Source: Chlamydiales bacterium (GTDB lineage Bacteria; Chlamydiota; Chlamydiia; Chlamydiales; SM23-39). Taken from it: a stretch of DNA of 62,267 nucleotides. Both the position numbers and the translations under genes were made by a program. Each line of letters starts with the position of its first letter. Position 1 is the stretch's first letter. Below are positions 17,998 to 26,631 of the stretch, piece after piece. Where the stretch lies: contig JAUXXF010000011.1 in assembly GCA_030681135.1 (NCBI GenBank), forward strand, positions 1 to 62,267. The letters run 5' to 3'. Below the pieces are notes generated by a model. The model was not told where the DNA came from. It searched no databases and worked only from the letters and a program-made list of their open reading frames with translations.

Positions 17998-18723
17998 ATG
18001 ACCGGCATGAACGCATTAGACGAGCTGAAAAGCAATATCTCTTTTGTCGAAGAGAGGTTAGGTTATTTGTTTGAAAATAAGGACCATCTTGTCCTGTCTT
18101 TGATCCATCGTTCTTTTGTGAATGAGTATAAGGAAGCTCCTTTATCTCACAATGAACGTTTGGAATTCTTGGGCGATTCGGTTCTCGGTCTTGTATTGGC
18201 TGATTACTTGTATCATCGGTTGCCTTCTTATCCAGAAGGTCAGCTGTCCCAGCTGCGCTCTCGTTTAGTGGATGCGAATGCTTGCGCCCATTATTTGCAA
18301 AAAATCAATGTAGCGGATTTTATTTTGCTTGGCAGAGGGGAAAAAATGACAGAAGGTCGGGCAAAATCATCGATCCAGGCTGATGTGTTTGAGGCGATTA
18401 TTGGCGCTATTTATTTAGATGGTGGTTTTAACAGCGTAAAATCATTTTTTCTTTGCCATTTTGAAGATGAGGTCGATGAAGCGATAGGCAGTCCTTCGCG
18501 CAATTATAAAGCTGATCTGCAAGATTATTCCCAGAAGAAATATCAAAAAACTCCTCTTTATAAAGTGGTTCAAGAAAGCGGACCTGATCATGCAAAAATC
18601 TTTCATGTGATGGTGTTTGTGAATGATAAAGAAGTGGGCATCGGGCTTGGAGCTTCTAAAAAAGAAGCAGAGCAGAGAGCTGCTTTTGACGCCATCTCGA
18701 AGCTAGGGGTTATGAGTGAGTAA
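17998..18723 (+). CDS. rnc: Ribonuclease III
   Basis: A 241-residue double-strand-specific ribonuclease. The nuclease signature HNERLEFLGDSVLGLVLADYL is present with its metal-binding acidic residues, and the second acidic cluster reads ADVFEAIIGAIYLDGG. A dsRNA-binding domain occupies about 165-235 (YKADLQDYSQKKYQKTPLYKV to GASKKEAEQRAAFDAI). It processes rRNA precursors and some mRNAs. The first gene of a tight run; it overlaps radA by 8 bases. A second Met three codons in is an alternative start. The order rnc-radA-hemC matches the C. trachomatis map as I remember it (CT297-CT299). Confidence 0.96.
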   Translation: MTGMNALDELKSNISFVEERLGYLFENKDHLVLSLIHRSFVNEYKEAPLSHNERLEFLGDSVLGLVLADYLYHRLPSYPEGQLSQLRSRLVDANACAHYLQKINVADFILLGRGEKMTEGRAKSSIQADVFEAIIGAIYLDGGFNSVKSFFLCHFEDEVDEAIGSPSRNYKADLQDYSQKKYQKTPLYKVVQESGPDHAKIFHVMVFVNDKEVGIGLGASKKEAEQRAAFDAISKLGVMSE

Positions 18724-20086
18724 AACGAAAATTGTGTGGTCTTGCCGTGAATGCGGTCATGCCCAGGTGAAGTGGACAGGAAGCTGCTCTCAGTGTCAGC
18801 AGTGGAATACTTTGGTGGAAGAGGCGAGTGTTGAGGAGAAAAAAGCGCGCTTTGAGTCGAAGTCCTCTACTGGGGCGAAAGCAATAAGGATTTCTGATGT
18901 TCCTTTAGGATCTTTTCGCCGCTTATCTACTGCTATGGGGGAATTGGATCGGCTATTTGGCGGAGGAATTGTTGAAGGGTCATTGATTTTGGTAGGGGGA
19001 GAGCCGGGTGTTGGAAAATCGACCCTGATGCTACAGATTGCCCACTCGCTCGCCAAACAAGGTCTTGTTGTCTTATATGTTTGTGGGGAAGAATCTGCAG
19101 AGCAAACTTCTCTGCGGGCTCGTCGGCTAAGTATCGATCATCAAAATTTGTATTTATTAAGCGAGACGAGTTTTTCTCATATCAAAGGGCAGATTGATCA
19201 ATTGCAGCCGGATATAGCGATCGTAGATTCAGTACAAATTGTCTATAAGACTGAACTTTCTTCTGCGCCTGGCTCGGTTGTCCAGGTGAGAGAGATTGCG
19301 ACCGAGTTTATGCATTTGGCCAAAGGGCAAGGGATTACAACTTTTTTGATTGGACATGTCACTAAATCAGGTGATTTAGCGGGACCTCGTGTGTTAGAGC
19401 ATCTTGTAGACACGGTGCTTGATTTTGAAGGGGATCGTCAACATGGGTTTAGACTGCTTCGTTCAATGAAAAATCGATTTGGAGCGACTGATGAGATTGC
19501 TATTTTTCAAATGAAAGAAGATGGCCTCTCTGAGGTGCAAAACCCTTCTCAAGTCTTTTTGCAAGAACGTCAAAAAGAGCTCCCAGGTTCGGCGATTGTT
19601 CCAGGATTAGAGGGGGCTCGTTCGTTTTTATTGGAAATTCAGGCGCTAGTGACAGCGACGTCGTTTCCTAATCCAAGTCGCCGCTCGACAGGTTTGGATC
19701 AAAATCGACTGGGTCTTTTGCTTGCAGTGTTAGAAAAAAGAGTCGGCTATCAGCTGCATCATTGCGATGTATTTGTCGCTTTAGCCGGTGGCTTAAAGAT
19801 TGTTGAGCCTGCGATTGATCTCGGCATTGTGCTTGCGATCTCTTCCTCTTTTATGAATCGTCCGATCTCTCCTGACGTGATTGTCCTTGGCGAAGTAGGA
19901 CTTGCTGGAGAAGTGCGCGGCGTAAGCCGCATTGAGACCCGTTTAAAGGAGGCGATCCATATGGGCTTTACGAAATGTGTTTTACCTAAGAAAAATCTAA
20001 AAGGAATTTCTCCTTTGATCCAAAGCAAGATCCAACTGGTTGGCGTTGATCTCGTTGATGAAGCCATTAAGGAACTTCTAGGGTGA
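18716..20086 (+). CDS. radA: DNA repair protein RadA (Sms)
   Basis: 456 residues, normal length. The N-terminal zinc finger reads CRECGHAQVKWTGSCSQC with four cysteines. The RecA-like ATPase has Walker A GGEPGVGKSTLML (about 93-105), and the diagnostic RadA KNRFG motif (MKNRFGATDE) lies at about residue 250. The C-terminal Lon-protease-like domain covers about 280-450. It promotes branch migration during recombination repair in the cytoplasm. It overlaps rnc upstream by 8 bases and hemC downstream by a GTGA junction, so the three are probably one transcript. Confidence 0.96.
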   Translation: MSKTKIVWSCRECGHAQVKWTGSCSQCQQWNTLVEEASVEEKKARFESKSSTGAKAIRISDVPLGSFRRLSTAMGELDRLFGGGIVEGSLILVGGEPGVGKSTLMLQIAHSLAKQGLVVLYVCGEESAEQTSLRARRLSIDHQNLYLLSETSFSHIKGQIDQLQPDIAIVDSVQIVYKTELSSAPGSVVQVREIATEFMHLAKGQGITTFLIGHVTKSGDLAGPRVLEHLVDTVLDFEGDRQHGFRLLRSMKNRFGATDEIAIFQMKEDGLSEVQNPSQVFLQERQKELPGSAIVPGLEGARSFLLEIQALVTATSFPNPSRRSTGLDQNRLGLLLAVLEKRVGYQLHHCDVFVALAGGLKIVEPAIDLGIVLAISSSFMNRPISPDVIVLGEVGLAGEVRGVSRIETRLKEAIHMGFTKCVLPKKNLKGISPLIQSKIQLVGVDLVDEAIKELLG

Positions 20087-20865
20087 AGAGGGAATTGCTA
20101 AACTCCATTCGGGCGCAAATTCGCGCTCGCTTTGCCGATTTGGTTTTTCGCAAATCGCCTAAGGACCAAGAGGTTATGTCGATTTGCGAAAAATCAAATC
20201 GGCTTTGCGATCATCGAATTTGTGCCTCGAAGCGAGTTTTGCAATTCCCTCTGATTCGCTGCGGAGCGCGCGATTCTTTGCTTTCCCGAGCGCAGTTTAA
20301 AGAGGTAGAGGTCCAGTATAGTTTTTTGCCGATTGCGTTGGATCCTGTCTGGGTGAAAACTACGGGAGATTTGGATCGGACTACGACGCTCCGAACATTA
20401 GGAAAAACCGATTTTTTCACTAAAGAGCTCGATGAGATGCTGTTAACTCATCAAATTCGGATCGCGATCCATTCTGCAAAAGATCTTCCTGATCCTTTGA
20501 GAAAAGGGCTATTTGTTGTTTGTCTGACAAAAGGGCAAGACCCTCGAGATAGCCTGGTTTTTTTAAAACCTTTGTCTGAGACTCCTTGTATTGCTACTTC
20601 TTCTGAGAGAAGAGAAGAGAGTGTAAGAGAGCTTTATCCTAAAGCGACATTTGTAGATCTCAGAGGAACGATTCATGAGCGGCTGCATCTTTTAGAAACA
20701 GGTCTGGCAGATGGCGTAGTGGTTGCAGAGGCGGCCCTCATCCGCTTGCAACTGACCCACTTGCCCAGAGTGTTTTTGCCTGGAGATACGGTAGAAAACC
20801 AAGGGAAGCTTGCTATTGTGATTCGAGAAGATGATGAAGAGATCCGTTCTTTACCTTGGACTTGA
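20083..20865 (+). CDS. hemC: Porphobilinogen deaminase, N-terminal extension derived from a palindrome, no domain 3
   Basis: 260 residues from a GTG that overlaps the radA stop. The recognisable HemC part starts only at about residue 54 (FPLIRCGARDSLLSRAQ) and includes VKTTGDLD, TKELDEMLL, the catalytic-Asp motif IHSAKDLPD and TSSERREESV. Residues about 3-56 are encoded by a 166-bp palindrome (20087-20252) and resemble no HemC. Possible alternative starts are the ATG at 20176 or a TTG just before LQFPLI. The protein stops soon after ENQGKLAIVI. Domain 3, which in E. coli HemC carries the cysteine (LEGGCQVP) that holds the dipyrromethane cofactor, is absent. Chlamydial HemC proteins are short in general, as far as I recall. 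It overlaps hemD by 35 bases. Confidence 0.85.
   Translation: MKRELLNSIRAQIRARFADLVFRKSPKDQEVMSICEKSNRLCDHRICASKRVLQFPLIRCGARDSLLSRAQFKEVEVQYSFLPIALDPVWVKTTGDLDRTTTLRTLGKTDFFTKELDEMLLTHQIRIAIHSAKDLPDPLRKGLFVVCLTKGQDPRDSLVFLKPLSETPCIATSSERREESVRELYPKATFVDLRGTIHERLHLLETGLADGVVVAEAALIRLQLTHLPRVFLPGDTVENQGKLAIVIREDDEEIRSLPWT
20087..20252. repeat. 166-bp palindrome inside the 5' coding end of hemC
   Basis: Both ends carry AGAGGGAATTGC in inverted orientation. Inner matches are the CAAATTCG, CTTTGCCGATTTG / CAAATCGGCTTTGCG and TTTTTCGCAAATCG arms, around a loop near 20158-20178. It lies almost entirely within the open frame of hemC and has no in-frame stop. Size and structure match the other 160-170-bp palindromes in the window, although the sequence differs. 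Confidence 0.85.
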
Positions 20866-21433
20866 TCCAAGCAGGTGGGTGACCAATCTGCCTATGATCC
20901 ATTATCCCGTGATCTGTATAAAACCCAAGAGCGAAGCGCTTCTTTGCAAATATCCAGAATCTACGCATATTCTTTTCACTTCGAGAAGTGCAGTACGGTA
21001 TTGGAATGTGTTTGAAGGAAAAACGCTGTTAGCCGTTGGAGAGGCGACTGCAGAACTCCTTCGTCAGAAAGGATTTGCCCCTTTTGTTGCCCCAGAGGCG
21101 ACACAAGAGGGGATGATTGAGCTGCTCAAAAGTTTGGATCTTCGGGGCGCTTATCTCGTGTGGCCTAGGTCTGCTCGAGCAAGAGATACGCTTACAACCT
21201 ATTTGCAGACATTAAAAAGTTCAGCTCGTATCGCCATCATTGATCTTTATGAAACGTCCTATCAAAAGCTAGAACCTGTCCCTTGTTTAGAGGAGATTGA
21301 GGAAATCGTTTTTACGAGCCCTTCGACAGTTGACGGGTTTTTGCGTATTTATGGTTCTTTACCAAAAGATAAACAGCTGACAGCCATAGGTCCTGTTACC
21401 AGCTCCTATCTCAGAAACTCTTTATTGAGATAG
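20831..21433 (+). CDS. hemD: Uroporphyrinogen-III synthase-like protein
   Basis: A 200-residue protein with the HemD two-lobe pattern: an ILFTSRSAVRYW strand-helix in the first lobe, LLAVGEATAELLRQKGF, then VWPRSARARDTL in the hinge and EIVFTSPSTVDGFL plus LTAIGPVTSSYL in the second lobe. HemD has low sequence conservation, but the paired 'FTS.s.v..f' and 'aiG..Ta..l' phrases are its signature. It closes hydroxymethylbilane with inversion of ring D. It is shorter than the usual 240-250 residues at both ends. The start overlaps hemC by 35 bases. A hairpin overlaps its 3' end. Confidence 0.8.
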   Translation: MMKRSVLYLGLDPSRWVTNLPMIHYPVICIKPKSEALLCKYPESTHILFTSRSAVRYWNVFEGKTLLAVGEATAELLRQKGFAPFVAPEATQEGMIELLKSLDLRGAYLVWPRSARARDTLTTYLQTLKSSARIAIIDLYETSYQKLEPVPCLEEIEEIVFTSPSTVDGFLRIYGSLPKDKQLTAIGPVTSSYLRNSLLR

Positions 21434-21440
21434 GTTCTTT
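21405..21440 (+). terminator. Terminator overlapping the 3' end of hemD
   Basis: A 9-bp stem, CCTATCTCA paired with TGAGATAGG, has a 12-base loop and is followed by TTCTTT. The stem spans the last codons and stop of hemD. It probably ends the rnc-radA-hemC-hemD transcript before sodA. Confidence 0.55.
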
Positions 21441-21513
21441 AATGGTGGCTTTACTTTTTTGCCACAGGCACTTAAGATAAAAAAACCTGTCATTGTAAAA
21501 AGGAGTTGATCTA

Positions 21514-22137
21514 ATGAATGAGAAAAACCAACCAAGTTTTCAGTTGCCTGATTTGCCATATGATTTTCAAGCATTAGAACCTGTGATTTCTGCCGAGATT
21601 ATGCAGCTGCACTACACAAAACACCATCAAGCCTATGTGACTAATCTCAATGCTGCTTTAGAAAAATATCATGAAGCAGAAATGAAAAAAGACATGGCTG
21701 CCATGGTGGCTTTGCAAGCGGCGATTCGATTTAATGGTGGGGGACATATCAACCACTCGATTTTCTGGACGATCTTAACGTCTCCTTCCAAGCAGGCAGA
21801 GCTGGATCCTAAAGGAGCTTTAGCGCAAATGATCAATCGAGATTTTGGCGGAATGGACGGGTTAAAGGAAAAACTTAACGCAGCAACAATTGGCATCCAA
21901 GGATCAGGTTGGGGGTGGCTTGGGGTAAATAAAATGTTGAAAAGGCTAGAGATTGCAACTTGTCCGAATCAAGATCCTTTAAGTATGCAGGGGCTTTTTC
22001 CAATCCTTGGCATTGACGTGTGGGAGCATGCCTATTATCTTCAGTATAAAAACGTTAGGGCGGATTATGTGAAGGCTATGTGGCAAATCTTTGATTGGAA
22101 AAAGGTTGAAGAGAGGTTTCACTTAGGAACTTCTTGA
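21514..22137 (+). CDS. sodA: Superoxide dismutase (Mn type)
   Basis: 207 residues. Metal ligands are visible as His in [13 protein letters not shown], His in [11 protein letters not shown], and Asp and His in [13 protein letters not shown]. The Gln in [10 protein letters not shown] is the position that marks manganese enzymes. The block from QGSGWGWL through TCPNQDPL to YKNVRADY is strikingly like mitochondrial MnSOD. It lacks the mitochondrial transit peptide, so it is cytoplasmic. A good AAGGAG Shine-Dalgarno precedes the ATG. It leads the sodA-accD-dut-ptsN block, which matches CT294-CT290 in C. trachomatis order, as I remember it. Confidence 0.95.
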   Translation: MNEKNQPSFQLPDLPYDFQALEPVISAEIMQLHYTKHHQAYVTNLNAALEKYHEAEMKKDMAAMVALQAAIRFNGGGHINHSIFWTILTSPSKQAELDPKGALAQMINRDFGGMDGLKEKLNAATIGIQGSGWGWLGVNKMLKRLEIATCPNQDPLSMQGLFPILGIDVWEHAYYLQYKNVRADYVKAMWQIFDWKKVEERFHLGTS

Positions 22138-22194
22138 AAACTTGAGCTTTTCTTGGTATTATAGATGCAATCTTAAGAGGCTACTTGTATTTTT

Positions 22195-23133
22195 ATGGGG
22201 TTATTTTCTAGAAATAAGCCAAAAATTAAAGTTCAAACGACTAAAAAAGATGGTTTTAGCGGTTGGGTAAAATGTTCAGGATGTTCTGAACTCATTCATA
22301 TCAATGAGTTGCAGCAGCATTCGGGGTGTTGCCCAAAGTGCAATTATCATTATCGTCTAGGGCTTTCTCAAAGAATTTCTTTGCTTTCGGACGAAGGAAG
22401 TTTTCAAGAATTTTTTACTCACATAAAGCCGGTCGATTCCCTTCATTTTGTAGATACAGAGTCTTATGCGGACCGTTTGAAAGAGGCTGTAAAAAAGACA
22501 GGCCGCGATGATGCAATTTGCGTAGGAACCTGCTTGATCAATCAGCAGCCCGTAGCTCTCGGGATTCTCGATTTTTCTTTTATGGGGGGATCGATGGGGT
22601 CGGTTGTCGGAGAAAGGCTTACTTGTTTAATAGAGATGGCTATCGAAGAAAGGCTCCCTTTGGTGATCGTTTCGGCCTCTGGTGGGGCTCGGATGCAAGA
22701 ATCGATTCTTTCTTTAATGCAGATGGCAAAAACCTCGGCTGCTTTAGCTAAATTAAGCGAGCAGAAACTTCCCTTTATTTCTGTCTTGACCAATCCAACC
22801 ACAGGAGGGGTCACTGCCTCTTTTGCTACCCTTGGAGATGTCATTATTGCAGAGCCGGATGCGCTGATTGCCTTTGCTGGTCCTCGCGTTGTTGAGCAGA
22901 CCATTGGTCAAAAATTGCCGCCACGAGCTCAAAAATCGGAATTTTTATTAGAGAAAGGGATGTTAGACTGTATTGTAAAAAGGTCTGAATTAAAAGCTCG
23001 GATTGCTTTTTTTATTGAGTTTTTTACAGGAAATGACCGAGTATTTGAGGAAAAGAGATCAGATGAGCTTGTCAAAAAAATGCCTAATAGGTTAAAAGAG
23101 CTGCTAAAAATGGCAGAACAAATTCATGCATAA
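22195..23133 (+). CDS. accD: Acetyl-CoA carboxylase carboxyltransferase subunit beta
   Basis: 312 residues. The N-terminal zinc ribbon has two CxxC pairs (KCSGCSEL and CCPKCNYHY), as in bacterial AccD. The crotonase-like carboxyltransferase core contains [34 protein letters not shown] and [13 protein letters not shown], the acyl-CoA and biotin-site loops. It makes malonyl-CoA for fatty acid synthesis together with AccA, which is not in the window. Its stop overlaps the start of dut by 8 bases. Confidence 0.96.
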   Translation: MGLFSRNKPKIKVQTTKKDGFSGWVKCSGCSELIHINELQQHSGCCPKCNYHYRLGLSQRISLLSDEGSFQEFFTHIKPVDSLHFVDTESYADRLKEAVKKTGRDDAICVGTCLINQQPVALGILDFSFMGGSMGSVVGERLTCLIEMAIEERLPLVIVSASGGARMQESILSLMQMAKTSAALAKLSEQKLPFISVLTNPTTGGVTASFATLGDVIIAEPDALIAFAGPRVVEQTIGQKLPPRAQKSEFLLEKGMLDCIVKRSELKARIAFFIEFFTGNDRVFEEKRSDELVKKMPNRLKELLKMAEQIHA

Positions 23134-23569
23134 ATTGTTAATTCCTATTCAAATTTCAGATGAGGGGCTTGTCCCCGTATATGCTACCGAGCTTTCTTCT
23201 GGAGCTGATCTTAAAGCAAATCTTCAAGAACCTTTTATCTTATCTCCTGGAGCATCTGCCCTGATTCCAACAGGGGTAAAAGTGGAGATTCCTTCGGGAT
23301 ATGAAATTCAGGTGCGTCCTAGAAGTGGACTTGCTTTAAAACACTCGGTGACGGTATTAAATACTCCTGGGACGATTGATGCTGACTACCGAGGAGAAAT
23401 TTGTGTGATTTTGATTAATCACGGCAGCGGGCCGTTTACTATAGAGCCAAAGATGCGTATTGCTCAGATGGTAGTAGCTCCTGTCAGTCAAGCTCAATTT
23501 GTGATGCAAGAAACATTGACTTCAACTCTGCGCGGAGAGGGTGGTTTTGGCCATACTGGCAAAAATTAG
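23126..23569 (+). CDS. dut: dUTP pyrophosphatase
   Basis: 147 residues, a normal trimeric dUTPase. The five family motifs are present: AGAD-like [37 protein letters not shown] with the catalytic Asp, [10 protein letters not shown], and the C-terminal arm [12 protein letters not shown] that closes over the substrate. It hydrolyses dUTP to dUMP, limiting uracil in DNA and supplying thymidylate synthesis. It overlaps accD and is followed closely by ptsN. Confidence 0.97.
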   Translation: MHKLLIPIQISDEGLVPVYATELSSGADLKANLQEPFILSPGASALIPTGVKVEIPSGYEIQVRPRSGLALKHSVTVLNTPGTIDADYRGEICVILINHGSGPFTIEPKMRIAQMVVAPVSQAQFVMQETLTSTLRGEGGFGHTGKN

Positions 23570-23612
23570 TCCTTTAGTGGACAAATTCAAACCTTTTAAG
23601 AAAAAGGTTCTC

Positions 23613-24065
23613 ATGAAAATTCTAAATTATTTGGATCCTCGTTTTGTTGCGTTCCTTGATGTTTCCAACCGAGATGAAGCGATCAGTTCGTTGATCGATC
23701 TTTTACATACCGAAGGCAAGCTGCAAGATGCTGAGGCGTTCCGTCAAGCTATTTTTCATAGAGAAGCCTTGGTGTCTACAGGCATAGGCATGGGTGTTGC
23801 TATTCCTCATGCAAAGATGAACAGTTTTTCCGATTTTTTCATTGTGGTGGGTATTCAGAAGAAAAAAGGATTGGACTGGAACGCGCTTGATAAAGTTCCT
23901 GTGAGGCTTATTTTTATGATAGGGGGGCCTGAAAATAGGCAGACTGAGTATTTACAAATTCTATCATTACTTACAGGCACGATTAAGGAAGCAGAACTTC
24001 GTAAAGAGCTTTTAAAGGCAAGCTCGGCGGAGGAAGTGATCTCCTTATTTGCTGATTTTTCATAA
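23613..24065 (+). CDS. ptsN: PTS EIIA-type regulatory protein (PtsN)
   Basis: A 150-residue EIIA (Fru/Ntr) domain. The phosphorylatable His is in GIGMGVAIPHAKMN (about residue 67). Start choice: the frame is open from 23541, inside dut, but the ATG at 23613 has AAAAGG 6 bases before it and gives the usual domain boundary (MKILNYLDPRFVAFL). In bacteria without sugar PTS components such proteins act as regulators phosphorylated through PtsP/PtsO-type relays. Chlamydiae typically carry two, and the second follows here. Confidence 0.9.
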   Translation: MKILNYLDPRFVAFLDVSNRDEAISSLIDLLHTEGKLQDAEAFRQAIFHREALVSTGIGMGVAIPHAKMNSFSDFFIVVGIQKKKGLDWNALDKVPVRLIFMIGGPENRQTEYLQILSLLTGTIKEAELRKELLKASSAEEVISLFADFS

Positions 24066-24221
24066 CTTTTGAACCACTCTGTCGATATCCTTAACTCGGG
24101 ATAGGATCTTGTGTATATTTCCATTTTTTGTTATACCGGAAATGATTCAAAAAATCGCTCGAAAGTCAATTTTTGAATTATTCTCTATACTTGAGATATA
24201 TACAAATGATAGGGCCTGCAA

Positions 24222-24929
24222 ATGGATTTAAAGTTAGAAGATGTAGCTGAGTTATTGGATGTTTCTGAAACGACAGTTCGTCGCTGGGTAGCGGACAGTA
24301 GAATCCCTTACTATCGTTTACATCGCCAATTTCGTTTTAGCCGAAGTGAAATCGAAAGTTGGGTCTTGAGTTGTAAACAAGAAAATGACTTTTCGCCATT
24401 CGAGGATGTAGATTCTATCCATCCTATGAAAGAAAGAATGGGCACTCAGCAATTTGGATTGTATCGTGCGATTCATAAAGGTGGCGTCTATAATCAGGTT
24501 CCTGGAGATTCCAAGGAAGAAGTGATTTGTGCAGCCGTGAAGTTGATTGCTCGCGATTTAGGTCTCGATGCCGATGTCATTACAGAGCTCCTCTTGGATC
24601 GTGAAAAACTGATGCCTACTGCCTTATCTAACGGTGTCGGAGTTCCTCATACCCGGGATTTTTTATTGCAAGAATCCTATGATGTCGTGGCTCTTGTATT
24701 TCCTAAAAAACCCATTCAATACGGAGCCTTGGACAATCTTCCTGTCCATACTCTCTTTTTCCTCTTTGCCTGCGATGATAAAAGGCATCTTCATTTGCTT
24801 GCGAAACTAGCTCACTTAAGCAGAAAGCCCGAAAATCTCCAGTTTATGCAGCAGCATCCAGTAAAAGAGCAAATCTTAGAGTCGATCAAGCGTTGGGAAG
24901 GGAGCATCCGAACCCAGAACTTGTCTTAA
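24222..24929 (+). CDS. ptsN: PtsN-like EIIA protein with an N-terminal helix-turn-helix
   Basis: 235 residues. Residues 1-55 are an excisionase/MerR-type helix-turn-helix (LKLEDVAELLDVSETTVRRWVADSRIPYYRL), followed by an EIIA domain at about 90-230 with the phospho-His in LSNGVGVPHTRDFL. The combination suggests a DNA- or partner-binding regulator whose activity is set by phosphorylation of the EIIA part. It matches the second ptsN of chlamydiae (CT290, by memory of gene order). It is 156 bases downstream of the first ptsN. Confidence 0.88.
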   Translation: MDLKLEDVAELLDVSETTVRRWVADSRIPYYRLHRQFRFSRSEIESWVLSCKQENDFSPFEDVDSIHPMKERMGTQQFGLYRAIHKGGVYNQVPGDSKEEVICAAVKLIARDLGLDADVITELLLDREKLMPTALSNGVGVPHTRDFLLQESYDVVALVFPKKPIQYGALDNLPVHTLFFLFACDDKRHLHLLAKLAHLSRKPENLQFMQQHPVKEQILESIKRWEGSIRTQNLS

Positions 24930-24943
24930 TAGAATTCTTTCAA

Positions 24944-25088
24944 AACAAACATTTGGGGCTCTGCCCCAAACCCCGCCAAAGGGCTGGTGCTCTTTGGGAA
25001 CTCATTGTTTTTTATTTTGCTGATACCGCGCCTTAGGCGCGGCATGAGAAAAAATAAATAGGATTTTAAAGGACGCAGTCCGTTTGTT
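24944..25088. repeat. GGGGC-type palindromic repeat, right arm shortened
   Basis: It starts with AACAAAC, then a TTGGGGCTCTGCCCCAAACC arm, continues with CCCGCCAAAGGGCT, a central hairpin TACCGCGCC-TTA-GGCGCGGCAT, and a right part AAAGGACGCAGTCC ending GTTTGTT. Compared with the complete copy at 48105-48274, the right arm is cut after GCAGTCC. It lies 15 bases after the stop of the second ptsN and could act as a terminator. Confidence 0.75.
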
Positions 25089-25098
25089 AAGATCGCTC

Positions 25099-26631
25099 CT
25101 ACGGAAAAGGTAGAGTTTTGAATCTAGGCCACCCTGCATCCCGTGCTGCTTCTCGTTTCTTCCTGTTGGAAAGATCGAATTTCTCCAAAATGTATTCTAT
25201 TTTCTTTGAAGAAATGTGGGTTATATTGCGCTCTTGTAATTTGTAATATAATTTCAGATGTCCCAATTTAACATCCTCGTGCATTGTATTTAAAACAACC
25301 CTAGAGTCATCATCAATTTTTTCTTCATCGTAAACATCATCCGTTTGCTGCTTTTGAACTTGAGGTTGCTCTACTGACTCTCGGAGCCCAGAGAAAGTTG
25401 AGCTCCTCTCTATTTCCTCATCTAAATCTTGTATTTGTAGAGTCTTAGCCGCTTCTCGTCGTTTTTCAAAAGTATTAAGCTCTTTTGTCACCAAAATCCT
25501 ATAGACCGAACCTTTAGAAATAACAGTGCCCTGCTCTTTCAAACGGGCTGCTATTTGCTCAGGGGTCAACTCAAGGTTCTCACAAGCGAGCCGAGCAACG
25601 GCCCTTTGTGTTGTAGGATTCTCAACCTTGTCTCGTTTGAAACGCAAAGGAGCTGACTTTTCAGAACGAGGTTCTGTGGGGAAAGGTAGGGTATTGAATC
25701 TAGGCCATTTTGCCTGGGCTGTTGCTATTCGTTTTTTCTCTGTCGTAAGATCGAATTTCTGGAAAGTATCTGCTATTTGCCTTTTAGTAATTGTTACATT
25801 TATTTTTTTTAGTTCTTTAATTAAATCGTCATATTTTGAAAAACCGCGACTGTCATAGAGTGCATTTAAAATGAATCGGTCTCTAAGATTGATTGTTTTG
25901 TCATCGAACTTTTCTGTCTTCTTTATTTGGGATCTTTCAATAGGAGAACTTGTTGCAACGGTTTCTAGAAGAGACAACCTTTCCTCTATTTCCTCATCAG
26001 TTTCCTTTTCGTTTCCGCCGACACTTTCTTGTAAACCGCCATTTGCCTCTATTTGACCCATTTCCTTTTCGATGAATTGGATAAATTCTTCATCAGAATC
26101 GAAAGAAGGTTGAGAAGATTCACCCATCCATCCTTCTCCTCTAGAAGGCGCCAATACTTCCCAAGTGTTTACCATTTGAGAAAAACCATCTAGCTGAGGA
26201 ATACTCTGTGGCTCACAATCTAACGGCCTCAAAACGCTACTGATCTGTTGCTCGTTAGAAACGGGATTTGGATTCTCGGAGCCTTCGATTTCCAACAAAC
26301 GGAGGCGCTTCGGGGGAGGCTCTTCTATAGGAGAGCCTAATCGCTTATAGCCTGTCGGCACATCATCAGATATATCATCTAGAGAAAAAGAGCCTTGTGC
26401 GTAATAAGACACATCTTCTAGCCCAATATCAGAGGGGCTTAATAGATAATCAGCAAGATCCGATGAATGTGATAAGGCTCTATCTTCTATGCTCTGAAAA
26501 GGAGAGGAGAGCACAGCTTGGGCTACCTGGGAGCTTTTTCGGGTTGTAGATTTTTGAGAATCTTCTTCATTCTGAAAAAGCCTTTTTGTGTTAGGAGAAT
26601 TAAAAAAGTAATTTGGCGAAAGTGGGTTCAT
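25099..26631 (-). CDS. Protein with NLS-like motif and three helix-turn-helix-like repeats; candidate effector
   Basis: A 510-residue protein with no known relative that I recognise. Residues 1-240 are acidic, Ser/Pro-rich and probably disordered, and contain PPPKRLRL at 105-112, which resembles a monopartite nuclear localisation signal. Three related modules follow at about 250-318, 340-398 and 442-510. Each is a helical stretch with a helix-turn-helix rhythm (for example LTPEQIAARLKEQGTVISKGSVYRIL); modules 1 and 3 end in near-identical WPRFNTLPFP and WPRFKTLPFP. The modules resemble the helix-turn-helix of Tc1/mariner- and IS630-type proteins. There is no signal peptide. It is flanked by palindromes on both sides. 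A secreted nucleomodulin is an inference; a repurposed transposase-type DNA-binding protein is the alternative. Confidence 0.6.
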   Translation of the reverse strand: MNPLSPNYFFNSPNTKRLFQNEEDSQKSTTRKSSQVAQAVLSSPFQSIEDRALSHSSDLADYLLSPSDIGLEDVSYYAQGSFSLDDISDDVPTGYKRLGSPIEEPPPKRLRLLEIEGSENPNPVSNEQQISSVLRPLDCEPQSIPQLDGFSQMVNTWEVLAPSRGEGWMGESSQPSFDSDEEFIQFIEKEMGQIEANGGLQESVGGNEKETDEEIEERLSLLETVATSSPIERSQIKKTEKFDDKTINLRDRFILNALYDSRGFSKYDDLIKELKKINVTITKRQIADTFQKFDLTTEKKRIATAQAKWPRFNTLPFPTEPRSEKSAPLRFKRDKVENPTTQRAVARLACENLELTPEQIAARLKEQGTVISKGSVYRILVTKELNTFEKRREAAKTLQIQDLDEEIERSSTFSGLRESVEQPQVQKQQTDDVYDEEKIDDDSRVVLNTMHEDVKLGHLKLYYKLQERNITHISSKKIEYILEKFDLSNRKKREAARDAGWPRFKTLPFP

